Assembly (NCBI GenBank): GCA_037039925.1
Contig: JAXRKP010001293.1
Coordinates: forward strand, 43,501 to 107,500
Direction of reading: 5' to 3'
DNA from: Doris montereyensis
Lineage: Eukaryota; Mollusca; Gastropoda; Nudibranchia; Dorididae
DNA: 64,000 nt
A program made the position numbers and the translations under genes. Of this stretch, positions 1-20,691 are shown in pieces. Position 1 is the stretch's first letter; each line of letters opens with the position of its first letter. The notes beneath the pieces were generated by a model, which made no database searches, had not been told where the DNA came from, and saw nothing but the letters and a program-made list of their open reading frames with translations.

Positions 1-159
1 CAATGTCAAAACTACATTTCATTAATTTTCTGTCCGCGAACGAAGGCTATAGCTTTGTGACGGAGAGGAACTTTTGCATATTTCTTTTTATTGAGTGCTA
101 GGTTATTATGCTAAATCACATTTTAAATAAAAAATTTTTTTCTTTCTCCCAATACTTAG

Positions 160-8860
<8,701 letters not shown>

Positions 8861-9139
8861 CCTCTGCTGTTTGTCTCATTACGGTCATTGTTACTTATAT
8901 TTTTGCATATCAGTGAAAATCATTTTGTTTTCGCCCCACCTGCCTGAAAAGTGAAAATCTGTCATTAGATAAATCTAGATATAAAAAATGTTAAATACAC
9001 AAGAGTAAAAAAAATTCATTAATATTTGGGCATTTTTTTTTCTCTTTCCTTTTGCTTTTTGGTTTTTTTTTTTTGTATTTGATTTAAAAGTAAATGAATA
9101 AGTGACATAAATTATCATTGAAAATCTACTATTCAATTC
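8861..9139 (+). other. IDO 3' untranslated region and spacer
   Basis: T-rich sequence after the IDO stop. I find no clear canonical AATAAA in the first 250 bases. No other feature seen. Confidence 0.5.
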
Positions 9140-9195
9140 ACAATCGATTCTTTCCTTTCCTTCTTTTACTTATCTTTCATCTTGCTGTCTCTTCT
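9140..9195 (+). repeat. Dispersed repeat R1, left half, ending in the LINE target duplication
   Basis: A T/C-rich segment ending ATCTTGCTGTCTCTTCT. Its continuation (TAATTCATCCTGAGATCACTG) is found at 11660 on, after the LINE. Related copies are at 13785-14170, 35205-35250, 48815-48900 and 63460-63665. The 12 bases at 9184-9195 are repeated at 11648-11659. Confidence 0.75.
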
Positions 9196-11647
9196 CTGGG
9201 CAGTGGTCAGGTAAGCACCTGTATGGGGAGTAAATGATCCTGCCCTCCACGAGTCTCCTGCTGCCTTGCAGATCGGTCTTGGCTGACCTAAGGCTAAGGG
9301 AGTTAACCATGACAGATCACAACCTGCTGCCTTGCAGGCCAGTGTTGACTGACCAAAGGCTAAGGGAGTTAACCCTGACAAAATAACAACCTGCTGCCTT
9401 GCAGGCTAGTCTTGAATGACCAAAGGCTAAGAGAGTTAACCCTGACAGAAAATAACAAGGCCTGGTAGGGGCCTCAAGGTGGCAGCCCCACCATCTACTT
9501 AGGGTACAGTGGGCTAATCCCCTGTTTATCCGAAACCTTAACTGATACAGAGAAATAAATATAATATAACCGGCTTGGCCTTTCAACAACGAAAATTGAA
9601 ACGAACAAGGACAGTGATTTTTTTAACATGAAGTTTTAGGGCAATAAATAGAAAAGAGTTACAATAAGTTGAAGAAATGGAAAAATTCAAAGTAGACATT
9701 TTGACTATGACAGAAACAAAGAAAAAAGGACAAAGAATAGAAAATGTAGGACCAAATCATATTTTTATCTTCTCAGGAGTAGATGTCACTAGGTCTCCTA
9801 GTGCATAAAAGGCATGAAAAGCTACTAGAAAGCTGGAAATTTATAAGCCCACGGCTATTAGAGGTAAATATTAAACCAAAAGGAAGAGATATTAAATTAA
9901 TAATAGCTCATGGACCAAACGAACGGGAGCTAATGGATTTAGGAGATTTAAACGCTAGAGTAGGCAACAATATAGAAACATCAGGAGGAGTAATAGGTAA
10001 AGAAGGAGAGACAACAACTTCTCCAAACGGAGAGAGACTAATAGACTTTTGCCTAAAGAATAACATGAAAATAGCCAACACCTTTTTTCCTCATAAAGAT
10101 ATCCACAAATATACAAGAGTAAATGAAGACAGGTGTAAAAAGTCAATCATAGACTACATAATAGTTAGCAGCTCCTTTTTTACAGTACATTGGATGCAAG
10201 AGTAAACAGAGGAGCAGAAATATTTAGTGATCATCACCTAGTGATTGCCAAAATGAGATTACTGACTGAAGAAAACAAACAGAAAAGGAAAGAGAAGAAA
10301 GCTACTAAACTCAAAATAGAGGAACCAAATAAACCAATAGTAAAAGAGATATACAAATCTAGGATAAAAAGATTTATCAGTGAATGGCAGATGGATCTGA
10401 ATGATAGCACAATAGAAGAAAAGTGGCAATTGTATAAAGAAACACTCCTCAGTAGTACTGAAGAGGTCTGTGATAGGAAACAAATTAAAGGAGATGGGAA
10501 AAGAATAGCATGGTGGAATGAGAATGTCAAAACTAAGATCAAAGAGACCAGAGGATAGGATATCTTATGTGAATAAAAGAACTATCGCCAAAGAGGAGGT
10601 GAGGAAAACAAAACAGGTACAATAGGAAGAGTTTTGACAAAGACTTCAAGAAAGCTATCAAGGAAATCAAAAGCTGTCCTGGGGGCAATGAAGAGCATGA
10701 TAAAGACCAAAGCATGCCCAATACGAGAAATTAAGAATGCTGCCAAAGGAGAAATAATGAAAGAAGACAGCCAAATCATGGAAGCGTGGAGAAAGTATTT
10801 TCAACAATTACATTATCCCTCCAGAACATATGAAACAAGAAGTAAAGATCAATTAGTAAGAGAAACAAGTCAGAAAGTGACCTTCAGTCGAATATCAACA
10901 TTATGAACAATGAACTAAATAAGAGAAATGAGAATAAATGCAAAGAAAACCAAAACAATGCTAGTAACTAGGGAAGCTAAAACACAAAATCTTAAATTGG
11001 GCAGGGAGAATTTAGAACAAGTTCACAGCTACAATTACATAGGAGTAATGATTAACTCTGAGGGAAAACTAAGAGAAGAAATCAGCTAGAGAATCCAAAA
11101 GGCAAGTGCAATATATAACCATCTAGGAAAGGCATTTGTAGGTAAACAAGAATTGTCAACAAAAACCAAAATGGCAGTATACAACCCAGTTTATTGTCGT
11201 ACTCTCCTCTATGGCAGTGAAACCTGGACCTTAGACAGTAGAGAATACAGTAGAGTACAGGTAGCTGAAGTGAAATATCTAAGAAGAGTAGTAGGAAAAA
11301 CTGAAAGAGACAAAATCAGAAACACAACAATAAGAGATCAAACCAAAGCAGATGGCATAAAAACTAAGATAAAAATAAATCAATTGAGATGGTTTGGGCA
11401 TGTAAACAGAATGAAGGATAATAGAATAGCTAAATCAGTATACAGTGCTAAAGCCCAAGGTAAAAGACCAAAAGGCAGACCTGGGAGAAAGTGGGAAGAA
11501 GATATAAAAGAGGCATTGAAGAACAGAAATTTAACATTTTTGAAGGAAACAGAAAATGCCAGGACAGGGCATCCTGTAGAAAGATCATCTCGGGCATCTG
11601 AACCCATACACCATAGAATGGGAACTGATAAAGAAAGAAGAAAGAAA
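9196..11647 (+). mobile_element. Internally deleted non-LTR retrotransposon (LINE copy A)
   Basis: Bounded by a 12-bp target duplication (GCTGTCTCTTCT). The 5' part (9196-9530) has about three copies of a ~65-bp unit containing CTGCCTTGCAGG and GGGAGTTAACCCTGAC, followed by a segment shared with copies B, C and D (CTCAAGGTGGCAGCCCCACC). Decayed endonuclease-like pieces follow: VDILTMTETKKKG near 9695, DLNARVGNN near 9945, and KSIIDYIIV near 10140. The reverse transcriptase core is absent: sequence jumps near 10900 to the C-terminal part. That part runs from AKKTKTMLVTREAK to an open segment 11153-11662 with LLYGSETWTL, RWFGHVNRM and GKRPKGRPGRKWEEDI. Many stops and frameshifts; not active. 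Confidence 0.85.
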
Positions 11648-11715
11648 GCTGTCTCTTCTTAATTCATCCTGAGATCACTGCAATGGTGGATGGGGTTAAT
11701 TTCAATGATACAAAC
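11648..11715 (+). repeat. Dispersed repeat R1, right half
   Basis: Starts with the second copy of GCTGTCTCTTCT (11648-11659) and continues TAATTCATCCTGAGATCACTG and a GGTGGATGGGGTTAATTTCA stretch, like the intact R1 copies near 13.8-14.1 kb. Confidence 0.75.
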
Positions 11716-11956
11716 AAATCACACCCAATATTGCCTAATGATTTGTTATTATAACACAATTGGATGGCTGGATATACAGTCATGGGATATAAGACTTCAT
11801 ATAAATTGTATGATTCAAAGCTTTTTTTTAAATTTATGTTAGTAAATTTAATTATGCTCAAGTTAAAAAAAAAAAAAAAGAACTCTTCTATGACGATATC
11901 TATTCATGTATGAAAGTAAATTTTAAAGCTATACATCGAAGGTGTAAACCTATCAG

Positions 11957-12020
11957 CACAGTTGTCTCTGTCTAAGTACAGCCGTCTGGAAACAAGAAAA
12001 CCGTGTTCTTAGGCGGATTC
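11957..12020. repeat. Fragment of a repeat with a TTCTTAGGCGG terminus
   Basis: CAGTTGTCTCTGTCTAAG near 11960 and GTGTTCTTAGGCGGATTC near 12005 resemble the terminal words of the repeats at 43353-43436 and 48462-48602. Confidence 0.35.
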
Positions 12021-12074
12021 ACTTATATTTCTGCTTTCATTCTTTAACCATTTCCCATTCTACCTTCCAGTATA

Positions 12075-12745
12075 TAAGGAATTAGATGCCCAAAATAATT
12101 TTTCTCCAGGCCGCCCTGTCATAACAGTTTTTATTTACTTCTGTGAACATTAAATTTCTTTGCTTTAGTGCCTCTTTTATACCTTCTTCCCGCTTTCTCT
12201 GAAGTCTGTCTTTTGGTCTTTCTGGGTTTTGGCATTTTATACTGATATTTCTGATTTTGTCTTGCTTAGTTTCCCCTACTACTCCTCTGAGATATTTCAT
12301 TTCAACTGCCTGTACTCTAATGTGTTCCCTTCTGTCTAAGGTCCAAGCTTCACTGCCATAGAGGAGAGTAGTACAATAAACTGCTGTATACTGCCATTTT
12401 GTTTCACATTGACAATGCTTGTTTACCTAGAAAGGCCTTTCCTAGATGGTTATATATGTTTGTTTCCAGGGCTGTCTTTTGAAGTTCAATTCGGATATCA
12501 TATCTTTGTTTTTCTGAATGAGTTGGTCTTGGGTAAGCAGTTGTATCTTAAGTAGGTGGTGGGGCTGCCACCTTGAGGACCCCTTCTGTGCCTTGGTTTT
12601 GATCTTCTGTCACTGTCAGGGTTAACTCCCTTAGCCATTGGTCAGCTAAGATCCGCCAGTAACTGCAAGGCAGCAGGTTTCGATTTTTTGTTGGGGTTGA
12701 CTCCCTTTGCCTTTGGTCAGCCAAGACCCGCCTGCAAAGCAAGTA
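12075..12745 (-). mobile_element. LINE fragment B, minus strand, same family as copy A
   Basis: Reading on the minus strand, 12745-12490 is the 5' part (repeat units with CTGCCTTGCAG-like words, then the GGTGGCAGCCCCACC segment). A jump follows directly to the C-terminal part: 12300-12082 encodes MKYLRGVVGETKQDKIRNIS and then KREEGIKEALKQRNL, like LRRVVGKTERDKIRN of copy A. The endonuclease and reverse transcriptase regions are deleted. Confidence 0.8.
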
Positions 12746-13190
12746 TCAATAATTGAATTTAAAATTAGGATGAAATGATGAGATTTATTACTGACATCAG
12801 AAAACATTGCGCAAATAGGCTGATGCAATGCTTTGGTGAAATTTGTGTCAGGCAGTACTGTTCTCAGCACATTTGAATTGTTGATCATGTCCATGTTTCT
12901 CTTGGATGAAAACATGATATTTATATGTACATGTAAGTATGCATCTACCCAATAAATCAAATGCCATTTCATTATCATAGCTGCCAACCAATACTAAATA
13001 ACATATTTGGCACGTTTTTTTTGGCAATGAATCTGTAAGTCTTTATTTACCTTGAAAAGTATGTCCATGGATATGAGGGTTAACTGTGTTTGGCTTTTAA
13101 ACAAACCCTAAGTCAACGGCAGAGATTCAGAGAGGTTGGGTTGGGGGGAGGGGGGATTACGAAAACATCAGTCTGAGTTTGCAAGACTCC
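12746..13190. other. Spacer
   Basis: Unique-looking AT-rich sequence with a G-rich run at 13138-13156. Nothing recognised. Confidence 0.5.
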
Positions 13191-13194
13191 CGGG

Positions 13195-13350
13195 AGGGCT
13201 TGGTAGTCCAGAGGCAAGGTATCTGCCTCGCTACCAAAAGGTAGTGGGTTCGAGCCCTGCCAACTGTTGAAAAATTTTCTCTAGTTTTTTCGAGCAAAAT
13301 CATATTATACACACATATTCACACAATATTGGAAGGATGACAATTTCCAC
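13195..13350 (+). repeat. tRNA-derived SINE, family S1
   Basis: Starts GGGCTTGGTAGTCCAGAGG (A-box-like) and has the B-box-like GGGTTCGAGCCC at 13246-13257. The arms do not fold into a complete cloverleaf, so I call it a SINE head and not a tRNA gene. Related copies: 34824-35070 (+) and 62950-63245 (-). Confidence 0.65.
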
Positions 13351-13784
13351 CTTTAAAATCTTAGCACATGTACATGTATTGGGGATGAACATTATTGGTT
13401 ATCTCTTCTTTGCAAAATGATGAAAAGCCCAAACAAAGTCTATGTATGTACGAGTTCAAGGTATTGAAAGATTAAGATGATAATTTTAAATCCAACAGCA
13501 AAATGCATGTGCTCATCCTACACACGATCTTCAACCAGAATTTCTAAATATAGTATGTGTAAACGTACCTGGCTCTTTATATTGTTACAATAATCAATAA
13601 TATAAAATAATTACTATTATTGTTACAAGCCTGTCGTTGTTTTGAAACTATTACATATGGTGAATCAGATTAAATACAATGAATTTACGCTGGTGAACAA
13701 TGGCCATTATTACTGGATGGTAGAACAACATCATGTGACAGTTAGTTACTGTTTGCCTTTAGATTTAACCGAAACATCACATTT
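13351..13784. other. Spacer
   Basis: AT-rich sequence, nothing recognised. Confidence 0.5.
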
Positions 13785-14170
13785 ACATGTGGGCGGTTGG
13801 CGGTTGTAACTGGTAGGTCCTACCTCTTTTCTTTCTTCGCTCTTTCATACGCCCTTCCTTCATCTTGCTATTTCCTCATAATTTACTCTCAGATTACCAC
13901 ATATGGTAGTCAAGTAAATATCAATGAAACTATTGAAACAAATAAATCACATTTACACATCTTCCTAGCTATCTTTGTCATCATCACCACCATTAACAGT
14001 TGGCGGACAGTACTGGTTGGTCAGGTTACTTCTTTCTTTTCATTCTTTCAGATCTTTCTTTCATCTTGCTATGTCCTCTTAATTCACCATGAGATCACTG
14101 TGTTTGGTGGACAAGGTAAATTACAATGAAACAATGCGTGGTTTTTGGGCGGTGTTGGTAAGTTCTACTT
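13785..14170 (+). repeat. Tandem copies of dispersed repeat R1
   Basis: Three partial units of about 200 bp. Each has a GGCGGTT/TTGGCGG start, a pyrimidine-rich CTTTC segment, TTCATCTTGCTAT and an AATTCACCATGAGATCACTG-like end. The units start near 13790, 13998 and 14145. Confidence 0.6.
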
Positions 14171-14205
14171 CTTTAATTTCACTCCTCTGAGAATTGTCTT
14201 TCTTT

Positions 14206-15735
14206 CTGGGCAGTGGACAGATGCTTGCACCTGTATGGGGATTAGCCGGTCCTGCCCTCCACGAGTCTCCTGCTGCCTTGCATGCGGTTCTTGACTAACC
14301 AGAGACTAAGAGAGTTAACCCCGACAGAAAATAACAACCTGCTGCCTTGCAGGTGAGTCTTGGCTGATCACAGGCTAAGAGAGTTAACCCTGACAGAAAA
14401 TAACCTGCTGCATTGCAGGCCGGGCTTGGTTGACTAAAGGCTAAAGGAGTTAACTCTGACAGAAAATCACAAACTGGGCCCGATCGAACGCCTCAAGGTG
14501 GCAGCCCCACCATCTACCTAGGGTACTGTGGGCTAATCACCTGTTTACCCAAAACCAACCGATTTAGAGAATTAAATGTCAGGTTATAGGATTGAACTTT
14601 CGAAGACGACCTTGGAAACGAACATGAAACTGATTTTTGGAACGTGAAATGTTAGTATTGTCAGGGCTATAAATGGACAAGAGAAAGAATTAGCTGAAGA
14701 CATGGAAACATTCAAAGTAGACATTTTGGTCATCACAGGAACAAAGAAAAAAGGACATGAAAGTGAAAGGAATAGAAAATGTAGGACCAAGTCATACTTT
14801 AATCTTCTCAGGAGTAGACGTAGAAGATAGAGCTAGAGCAGGAGTTGGTCTCCTAATGCATACAAATAAAAGGCATGACGATATTGAAACGCCATTAGAA
14901 ATCTGGATATTTATAGGCCCACTTCTATTAGAGGTAGACATTAAACCAAAAGGAAGATAAATTAAACTATTATTAGCTTATGGACCAAACGAAGACGCTA
15001 TCATTACTATCAAAGAAGAAAAAGATATCTTCGAAAACGATTTTACAAATAGCTGCAGATAGTCTCAAACCCAAACAGTAACTTTAGTAGATTTAAATTT
15101 AAATACTAGAATAGGCAACACTGCAGAAAGGTCAGGTAAAGGAGAGACAATAACTTCTCCAAATGGAGTGAGACTAATAGGCTTTTGCCTAAAGAATAAC
15201 ATGAAAATCGCTAACACCTTTTTCCACATAAAGATATACACATACTGTATAAACTAAAGTAAATGAAGACAGAAATGAAAAGTCAATCATAGATTCCATA
15301 GTATATACTATTTAGCAGTTCTCTTCTTGACAATACAATGGATGCAAGCGTTAACAGAAGAGCTGAACTATTTAGTGATCATCAACTAGTGGTTGCAAAA
15401 GTGAGATTACTGAGAGGAAACCAACAGAAAAAGAAAAAGAAGAAACAAAAACTGTTCTACTTCTAGGGAGCAATGAAGAGCAGGAGAAAGATCAAAGTAT
15501 GCTCAATGCAACATATTAAGAAATAACGAATGAAGACAGCGAAATCATGAAAACATGGAAAAGTATTTTCAGCAATTACATAATCCCTCCAAAACATAAA
15601 ACAGGGAATACAGATCAATTAGTAAGAATAACAAGCAATCCAGATGAGAAATCTGACAATGTAGATATCTCAATGGAAGAATTCCGAACAGTTCGATACC
15701 TACCTTCAGGAGAGAACACAATCGGTATTGATTGA
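14206..15735 (+). mobile_element. LINE fragment C, same family as copy A
   Basis: Begins CTGGGCAGTGGACAG as in copy A, with four ~65-bp 5' units to about 14470 and the shared GGTGGCAGCCCCACC segment. Endonuclease-like pieces follow: MKVKGIENVGPSHTLIFSGV near 14757 and a DLNLNTRIGN-like segment near 15090. The linker piece IMKTWKSIFSNYIIPPKH is near 15545. The copy ends abruptly at about 15735, where an unrelated LINE begins. Confidence 0.8.
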
Positions 15736-15742
15736 CTCTTCG

Positions 15743-16735
15743 AGATCATTGCCTTTAAAACTTTACATGGTGTTCCCAAGGGTCTATCCTAGGACCAGTT
15801 CTCTTTACTCTCTACACCATTAGCTGACATAATTGAGAGACATAACATCAAATATCATCTATATGCAGACGACACTCAACTATATATACCCTGGGCATCA
15901 GCAATCCTGCAGCATCAATTCAGACACTTCAGGATTGCACCACAGATATACATACTTGGATGACAGAAAACAGACTTAGATTAAATGGAGATAAAACATA
16001 TATATAATTGTCTTTGGAACGCGTACATCGCTCAAAACTATTAATGCATGCAATGTAAATATTTGTAATTCACATATTGAAAATTCCAGTGTTGTTAAGA
16101 CTTTAGGTTTTCTTATTGATCCTCACCTCACAATGGAGAAGCAAATTAATAAAATATGTCAAACATCTATGTTCCATCTTAAGAATATTAGCAGAATCAG
16201 ATATTTTATTGATGGGGATACTGCTAAACTTTTTGATAAATGCCTTTGCAACCAGTATATTGGATTACTGCAACTCCCTCTTGTCTGGTATGTCAAAAAA
16301 ACATTTATCTAAACTTCAAAAGATACAAAATTATGCAGCCAGAACTATTGCACTTAAAAAGGAATCTGATCACATTACCAATGTACTTAAAGACCTCCAT
16401 TGGTTGCCAGTCAGAGAGAGAATTGACTTTAAGGTCCTTTGCATGACTTATAAATGTTTAAATAAGCTAGCTCCCCCTATCTAGACGAGCTTTTTAACTC
16501 CCTATTTTAAAGCTAGTCTTGAGGTCTAATAATAGTAACTATCTTTGTATAACCCGCACATCGACTCGTTTTGGTGAGAAAGCTTTTTCTGTGTGTGCAC
16601 CTCAACTGTCGAATGGTCTGGATGATGTAATAGGAACCCCATGTCCCTATTTGAATCGTTTAGGAAGTCTCTTAAAACCCACCTTTTTAAGAGGGCATAT
16701 AATGCTTAGCGTCTTTTTAAGCCTTTAACGATCGT
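15743..16735 (+). mobile_element. Fragment of a second non-LTR retrotransposon (L2/CR1-like)
   Basis: Reverse transcriptase palm is recognisable across frameshifts: HGVPQGSILGP-like near 15765 and [12 protein letters not shown] near 15860 (catalytic YADD). Then [15 protein letters not shown] near 15955. The C-terminal part is open at 16116-16484, with ILDYCNSLLSGMSKKHLSKL, RTIALKKESDHITNVL and LHWLPVRERIDFKV. A last piece lies at 16519-16728 (TSTRFGEKAFSVCAPQLSNG). It is 5' truncated and abuts LINE C. The sequence to about 16990 is probably its 3' tail. Confidence 0.85.
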
Positions 16736-17020
16736 TGTTTTTGTTAGGATAACTTATATTTATAATGAATCTTTTGATTATGTCTATGCGCATTATATAT
16801 CTCGTGTCTCTTGTTAAAATGCTCTATTCATTGAATATTTTACTAATTCATTGTATCTATCTTTTTTAGCTTAATGTATTATTTACAGTGTATCTTTTAG
16901 GTTTCGTGATCATGTTATACTCTTTGTATGTTTTAAGATTGTTGTATCCTTTGAATCTTTTGAGTGGACTCTTAAACCCTTCTATTTAATGATAATCATG
17001 TGATACATTTTGACTCTTTT

Positions 17021-17690
<670 letters not shown>

Positions 17691-17769
17691 TTAGTAGTTT
17701 TGTAATCTTATTATTATTAGGATGACAAAACATCTTTGTAGGATGTTCCTTTCCCAACTACAGGAGAGT

Positions 17770-17955
17770 TAAACAAACTAAATAAACTCATTAAGTACAT
17801 CACTACTCTAGATTCGTTCATTAAGTAGACCGCTCTTCTAGATTGACTCATTAAAGTTAACCGCCCTTCTAGATTGATACATTGATTCATTAAGTACACC
17901 ACTCCTCTACATTGATTCATTAAGTACACCACTCCTCTACATCGGTTCATCAAAT
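17770..17955. repeat. Minisatellite, unit about 28 bp
   Basis: About six degenerate units of the form ATTCATTAAGTACACCACTC + CTCTAC. The last two (17882-17941) are nearly identical. Confidence 0.85.
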
Positions 17956-18448
17956 AATCAATGATTACCTTTTACAATAACTTATTTATTAAATATTTAT
18001 ATATTTTCCCAGTGTTATGTGTTTTAAACGATCATATTATTATAGATCTCGGCCTAGAAATTACTATATTATATAGCTAATCTAGATCCAGCATTCAACG
18101 CCGCAAACATCTTGGTCACATGACATATATGAAATCATGTGATCGAAATGAGCTGGAAAACGTTGGATTTTGATCGGAGCCTCGAATTACTTTCATTTCG
18201 CTGTTGGTCCCAATATTTAGGCCTACTTAATTCGGTTTTCACACTTTATCGTTAGATGTGCGTCTGACAGAAGCATAACATGATCATATTTATACAACAC
18301 TGACACATGTAGGAGATTATCACTATTGAAAACATCGAGGAAGGTAAAAGTAATGTGTGAGAGAAGGCTTGTTGTTGTCCTAGAGCTAGATCTAGAACTA
18401 AAGTTTTCATAGAGCAAGATAGTTCTGTGCTTACTTGAACTCATCAAG
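17956..18448. other. Spacer
   Basis: AT-rich sequence with AGATCT/CTAGATC words near 18055 and 18390. No gene seen. Confidence 0.5.
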
Positions 18449-18545
18449 ATATTCCTCGTTTGTTGTCCCACGTAGAGTTAGAGTTTTACCCGAAATGTCA
18501 GGTGTTTGTTCTGCCTTCCTTGGTGGAATTATCACTTATTGTCGT
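18449..18545 (+). repeat. Solo right arm of the inverted-arm retroelement
   Basis: Runs from TTCCTCGTTTGTTGTC to TTATCACTTATTGTCG and aligns with 4084-4170. The ribozyme-like core is broken: CTGACGA is replaced by CCACGTA, and GAAACGTC by GAAATGTC. Diverged, hence older than the copy in the IDO gene. Confidence 0.7.
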
Positions 18546-19122
18546 TTATCATTTAGAATCTACTTAGTACGTTTATCATTCAATTAGATCTAGATTACAT
18601 CATGATTAGCATTATCAATAAAAAAAGAGTTTTCTAATAAAGTAGATTCTGTTTCTCAGCCGCTCCTGTTCATTAATCTGCAAAAGGCATTGGCCTATCC
18701 CACAGATGGTTTTACAGTTTGAAATCAATTCGTGTAGACGTAAATTAATTTTTTTAAAGTGATCTGAGCGTTTGTAATGGTAATGCTAGCTGGAAGCTCA
18801 TTCCATTCTGAAAGTGTACGTTGTACAAAGACAAATTTGATGTTACACCTAGGTTGGTATCGTTGGAGGCCATGCATATTGTTAGACCTCATTCTTGGTG
18901 TATAGCTGCTTGAAGAATTGACGTTTGTAGATAGTAGCTTCTCCGGTTAGAATACGGCGTGTTATGACCAATCTGGTGAACTTGCGGTGCTGTGCCAATG
19001 TTTCCCACTTCAGTATTCCTAGTAATTTAATGACACTACTGTTGGAATAAAAAAATCCCCAATGATGTATCTCGCAGCATAGCGTATAGATGTGTAGATC
19101 TTGATCTAGACTTTATTTATTA
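18546..19122. other. Spacer left of the piggyBac element
   Basis: AT-rich. Sequence at 18720-19080 looks like decayed repeat but carries no motif that I can name. Confidence 0.4.
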
Positions 19123-19126
19123 TTAA

Positions 19127-19139
19127 CTCTTTGTCTCCG
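19127..19139 (+). repeat. piggyBac left terminal inverted repeat
   Basis: CTCTTTGTCTCCG directly after TTAA (19123-19126). Confidence 0.95.
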
Positions 19140-19236
19140 CTGCGACGCTGTCAGCGTTCGGTCGGGAGGTCCGTATTTCCGAGCAACGCTCACAGGCGTC
19201 CAGTCGATGTGAGTATGTTTTATTCCTTTTAGAGTC

Positions 19237-19410
19237 TGTAGTAATATCATGTCTACCATTCAAGGGTATAGAATGTCTGTAACTAATATGTATGGAATCA
19301 CTTCCTTCTTCCCATCCTCTTGGAAATGAACACATGGTTATGTCATCTTGGAAATAGAACACAAACTCTTTGCCTCCTCCTTTCTAATATGTATCGTCCA
19401 AAATATTACA
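19237..19410 (+). repeat. 5' LTR
   Basis: 174 bp, TGTAGTAATAT...ATATTACA. It differs from the 3' LTR by three substitutions and by an extra 8 bases (near 19340). Confidence 0.96.
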
Positions 19411-19641
19411 TAGTGTCAGAAGACAAGGATTGGTAACTAGCCTACTAAATCTAGATCTATACATATTTTAGCCATTACTTACTAAGCCTGACACTGACAG
19501 AGCTCAGTTCTAGATCTAGATCTACTCCACTTCGACTTCCACGAAGTTTCCAGATCTAGAGATCTAGCAGACAGATCTAGTTAGCCTAGATTTTAGATCT
19601 AGACCCAATTTTTCAGCATTGACTCCTTAAAACCGAGCCAA

Positions 19642-20691
19642 ATGAACTTTGAAACAGGGAATGTTGCAGAGAATTATAAAAGATGGTCACAACACATGAG
19701 GCTGATCCTAGCTGGACCCTTGGCTGAGAAAAAAGAACTTCAGCAATGCAGCTACTTCCTACTCTACATAGGCCAAGCAGGGCGAGATATCTACAATACC
19801 TGGTCCTTCGCAGAGGGAGAAGAAAACAAAATTGATGTTCTCTTTGATAGATTTTCTCAGTACTGCGAGCCTAAAAGAAACGTAACAATGGCACGTTTTA
19901 AATTTAATTCAAGAGGCCAACACACAGACGAGTCTATTGACCAATTTGTTACAGAATTAAGGCTCTTGGCCAGACATTGCGAATTCGGAGACTTGAACGA
20001 CTCGCTCATCAGGGATAGAGTAGTTTGTGGAACAAGAGACGAGAAGACAAGGGAACGCCTTTTGCAAGAAGAGGACTTATCCCTGAAAAAGGCCACAGAT
20101 CTAGTCAGATCCATGGAAATCTCACGTCAACAGATGACCAGCCTGACAGGAAGCAGCCTAGACCTGAAAGCGGTCAAAGTGAAGAATGACAAATATAGAC
20201 CAAGACACCAAGATCATGACAAATCAGCAAACAGCAGAGCACCACAGCTATGTCCCAACTGTGGGCAGGGAACTCATCCATTTACAGAATGTCCTGCCAG
20301 GAACAAGATATGCAGTTACTGCAAGAAAGCAAATCACTTTGCAAGGGTATGTCGAAAGTTGAAAAGCGACAAACAAAAGGGACGTAACCACAAACCTTAC
20401 AAAAAGGGCAGAACCTTCAATGAAATGAAGGAACATGACGATGAATCAGAAAGTGAAGAACTCTTCTACGAGGCATTGAGCATCAAATCAATCCATACAA
20501 AGGATGAAGTATATGCAAATTTAATGGTGTCATTGCCAAGCTTTAAAGACAAGAAGACAACACTCAAGGTCAAAATCGACACTGGGGCACAGGGAAATTC
20601 TTTACCACAGCGGCTTTACAAGAAAATGTTCCTGGAGAATTGCCAAAGCCATCGTCAAAAATCATTACAGCGTACGGTGGTCGTAGAATAA
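19642..20691 (+). CDS. Gypsy Gag-protease frame
   Basis: 349 codons open. The N-terminal half is a capsid-like retrotransposon Gag region. Two CCHC zinc knuckles follow: CPNCGQGTHPFTEC at residues 204-217 and CSYCKKANHFARVC at about 224-237. They bind the element RNA in this family. After a basic and acidic linker the aspartic protease starts, with the active-site triad as IDTGAQGNS at about residue 312. Gag and protease are in one frame with no slippage site between them. The frame stops at 20689-20691 inside the protease and the sequence continues in other frames. Confidence 0.92.
   Translation: MNFETGNVAENYKRWSQHMRLILAGPLAEKKELQQCSYFLLYIGQAGRDIYNTWSFAEGEENKIDVLFDRFSQYCEPKRNVTMARFKFNSRGQHTDESIDQFVTELRLLARHCEFGDLNDSLIRDRVVCGTRDEKTRERLLQEEDLSLKKATDLVRSMEISRQQMTSLTGSSLDLKAVKVKNDKYRPRHQDHDKSANSRAPQLCPNCGQGTHPFTECPARNKICSYCKKANHFARVCRKLKSDKQKGRNHKPYKKGRTFNEMKEHDDESESEELFYEALSIKSIHTKDEVYANLMVSLPSFKDKKTTLKVKIDTGAQGNSLPQRLYKKMFLENCQSHRQKSLQRTVVVE

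Noticed and set aside
9955..10779. Minus-strand Leu/Phe/Ser-rich frames
   Set aside because: Antisense shadows of the A-rich LINE coding strand.
13195..13270. Possible tRNA gene
   Set aside because: A- and B-box-like words are present, but acceptor and D arms do not pair. Related sequences carry SINE bodies.
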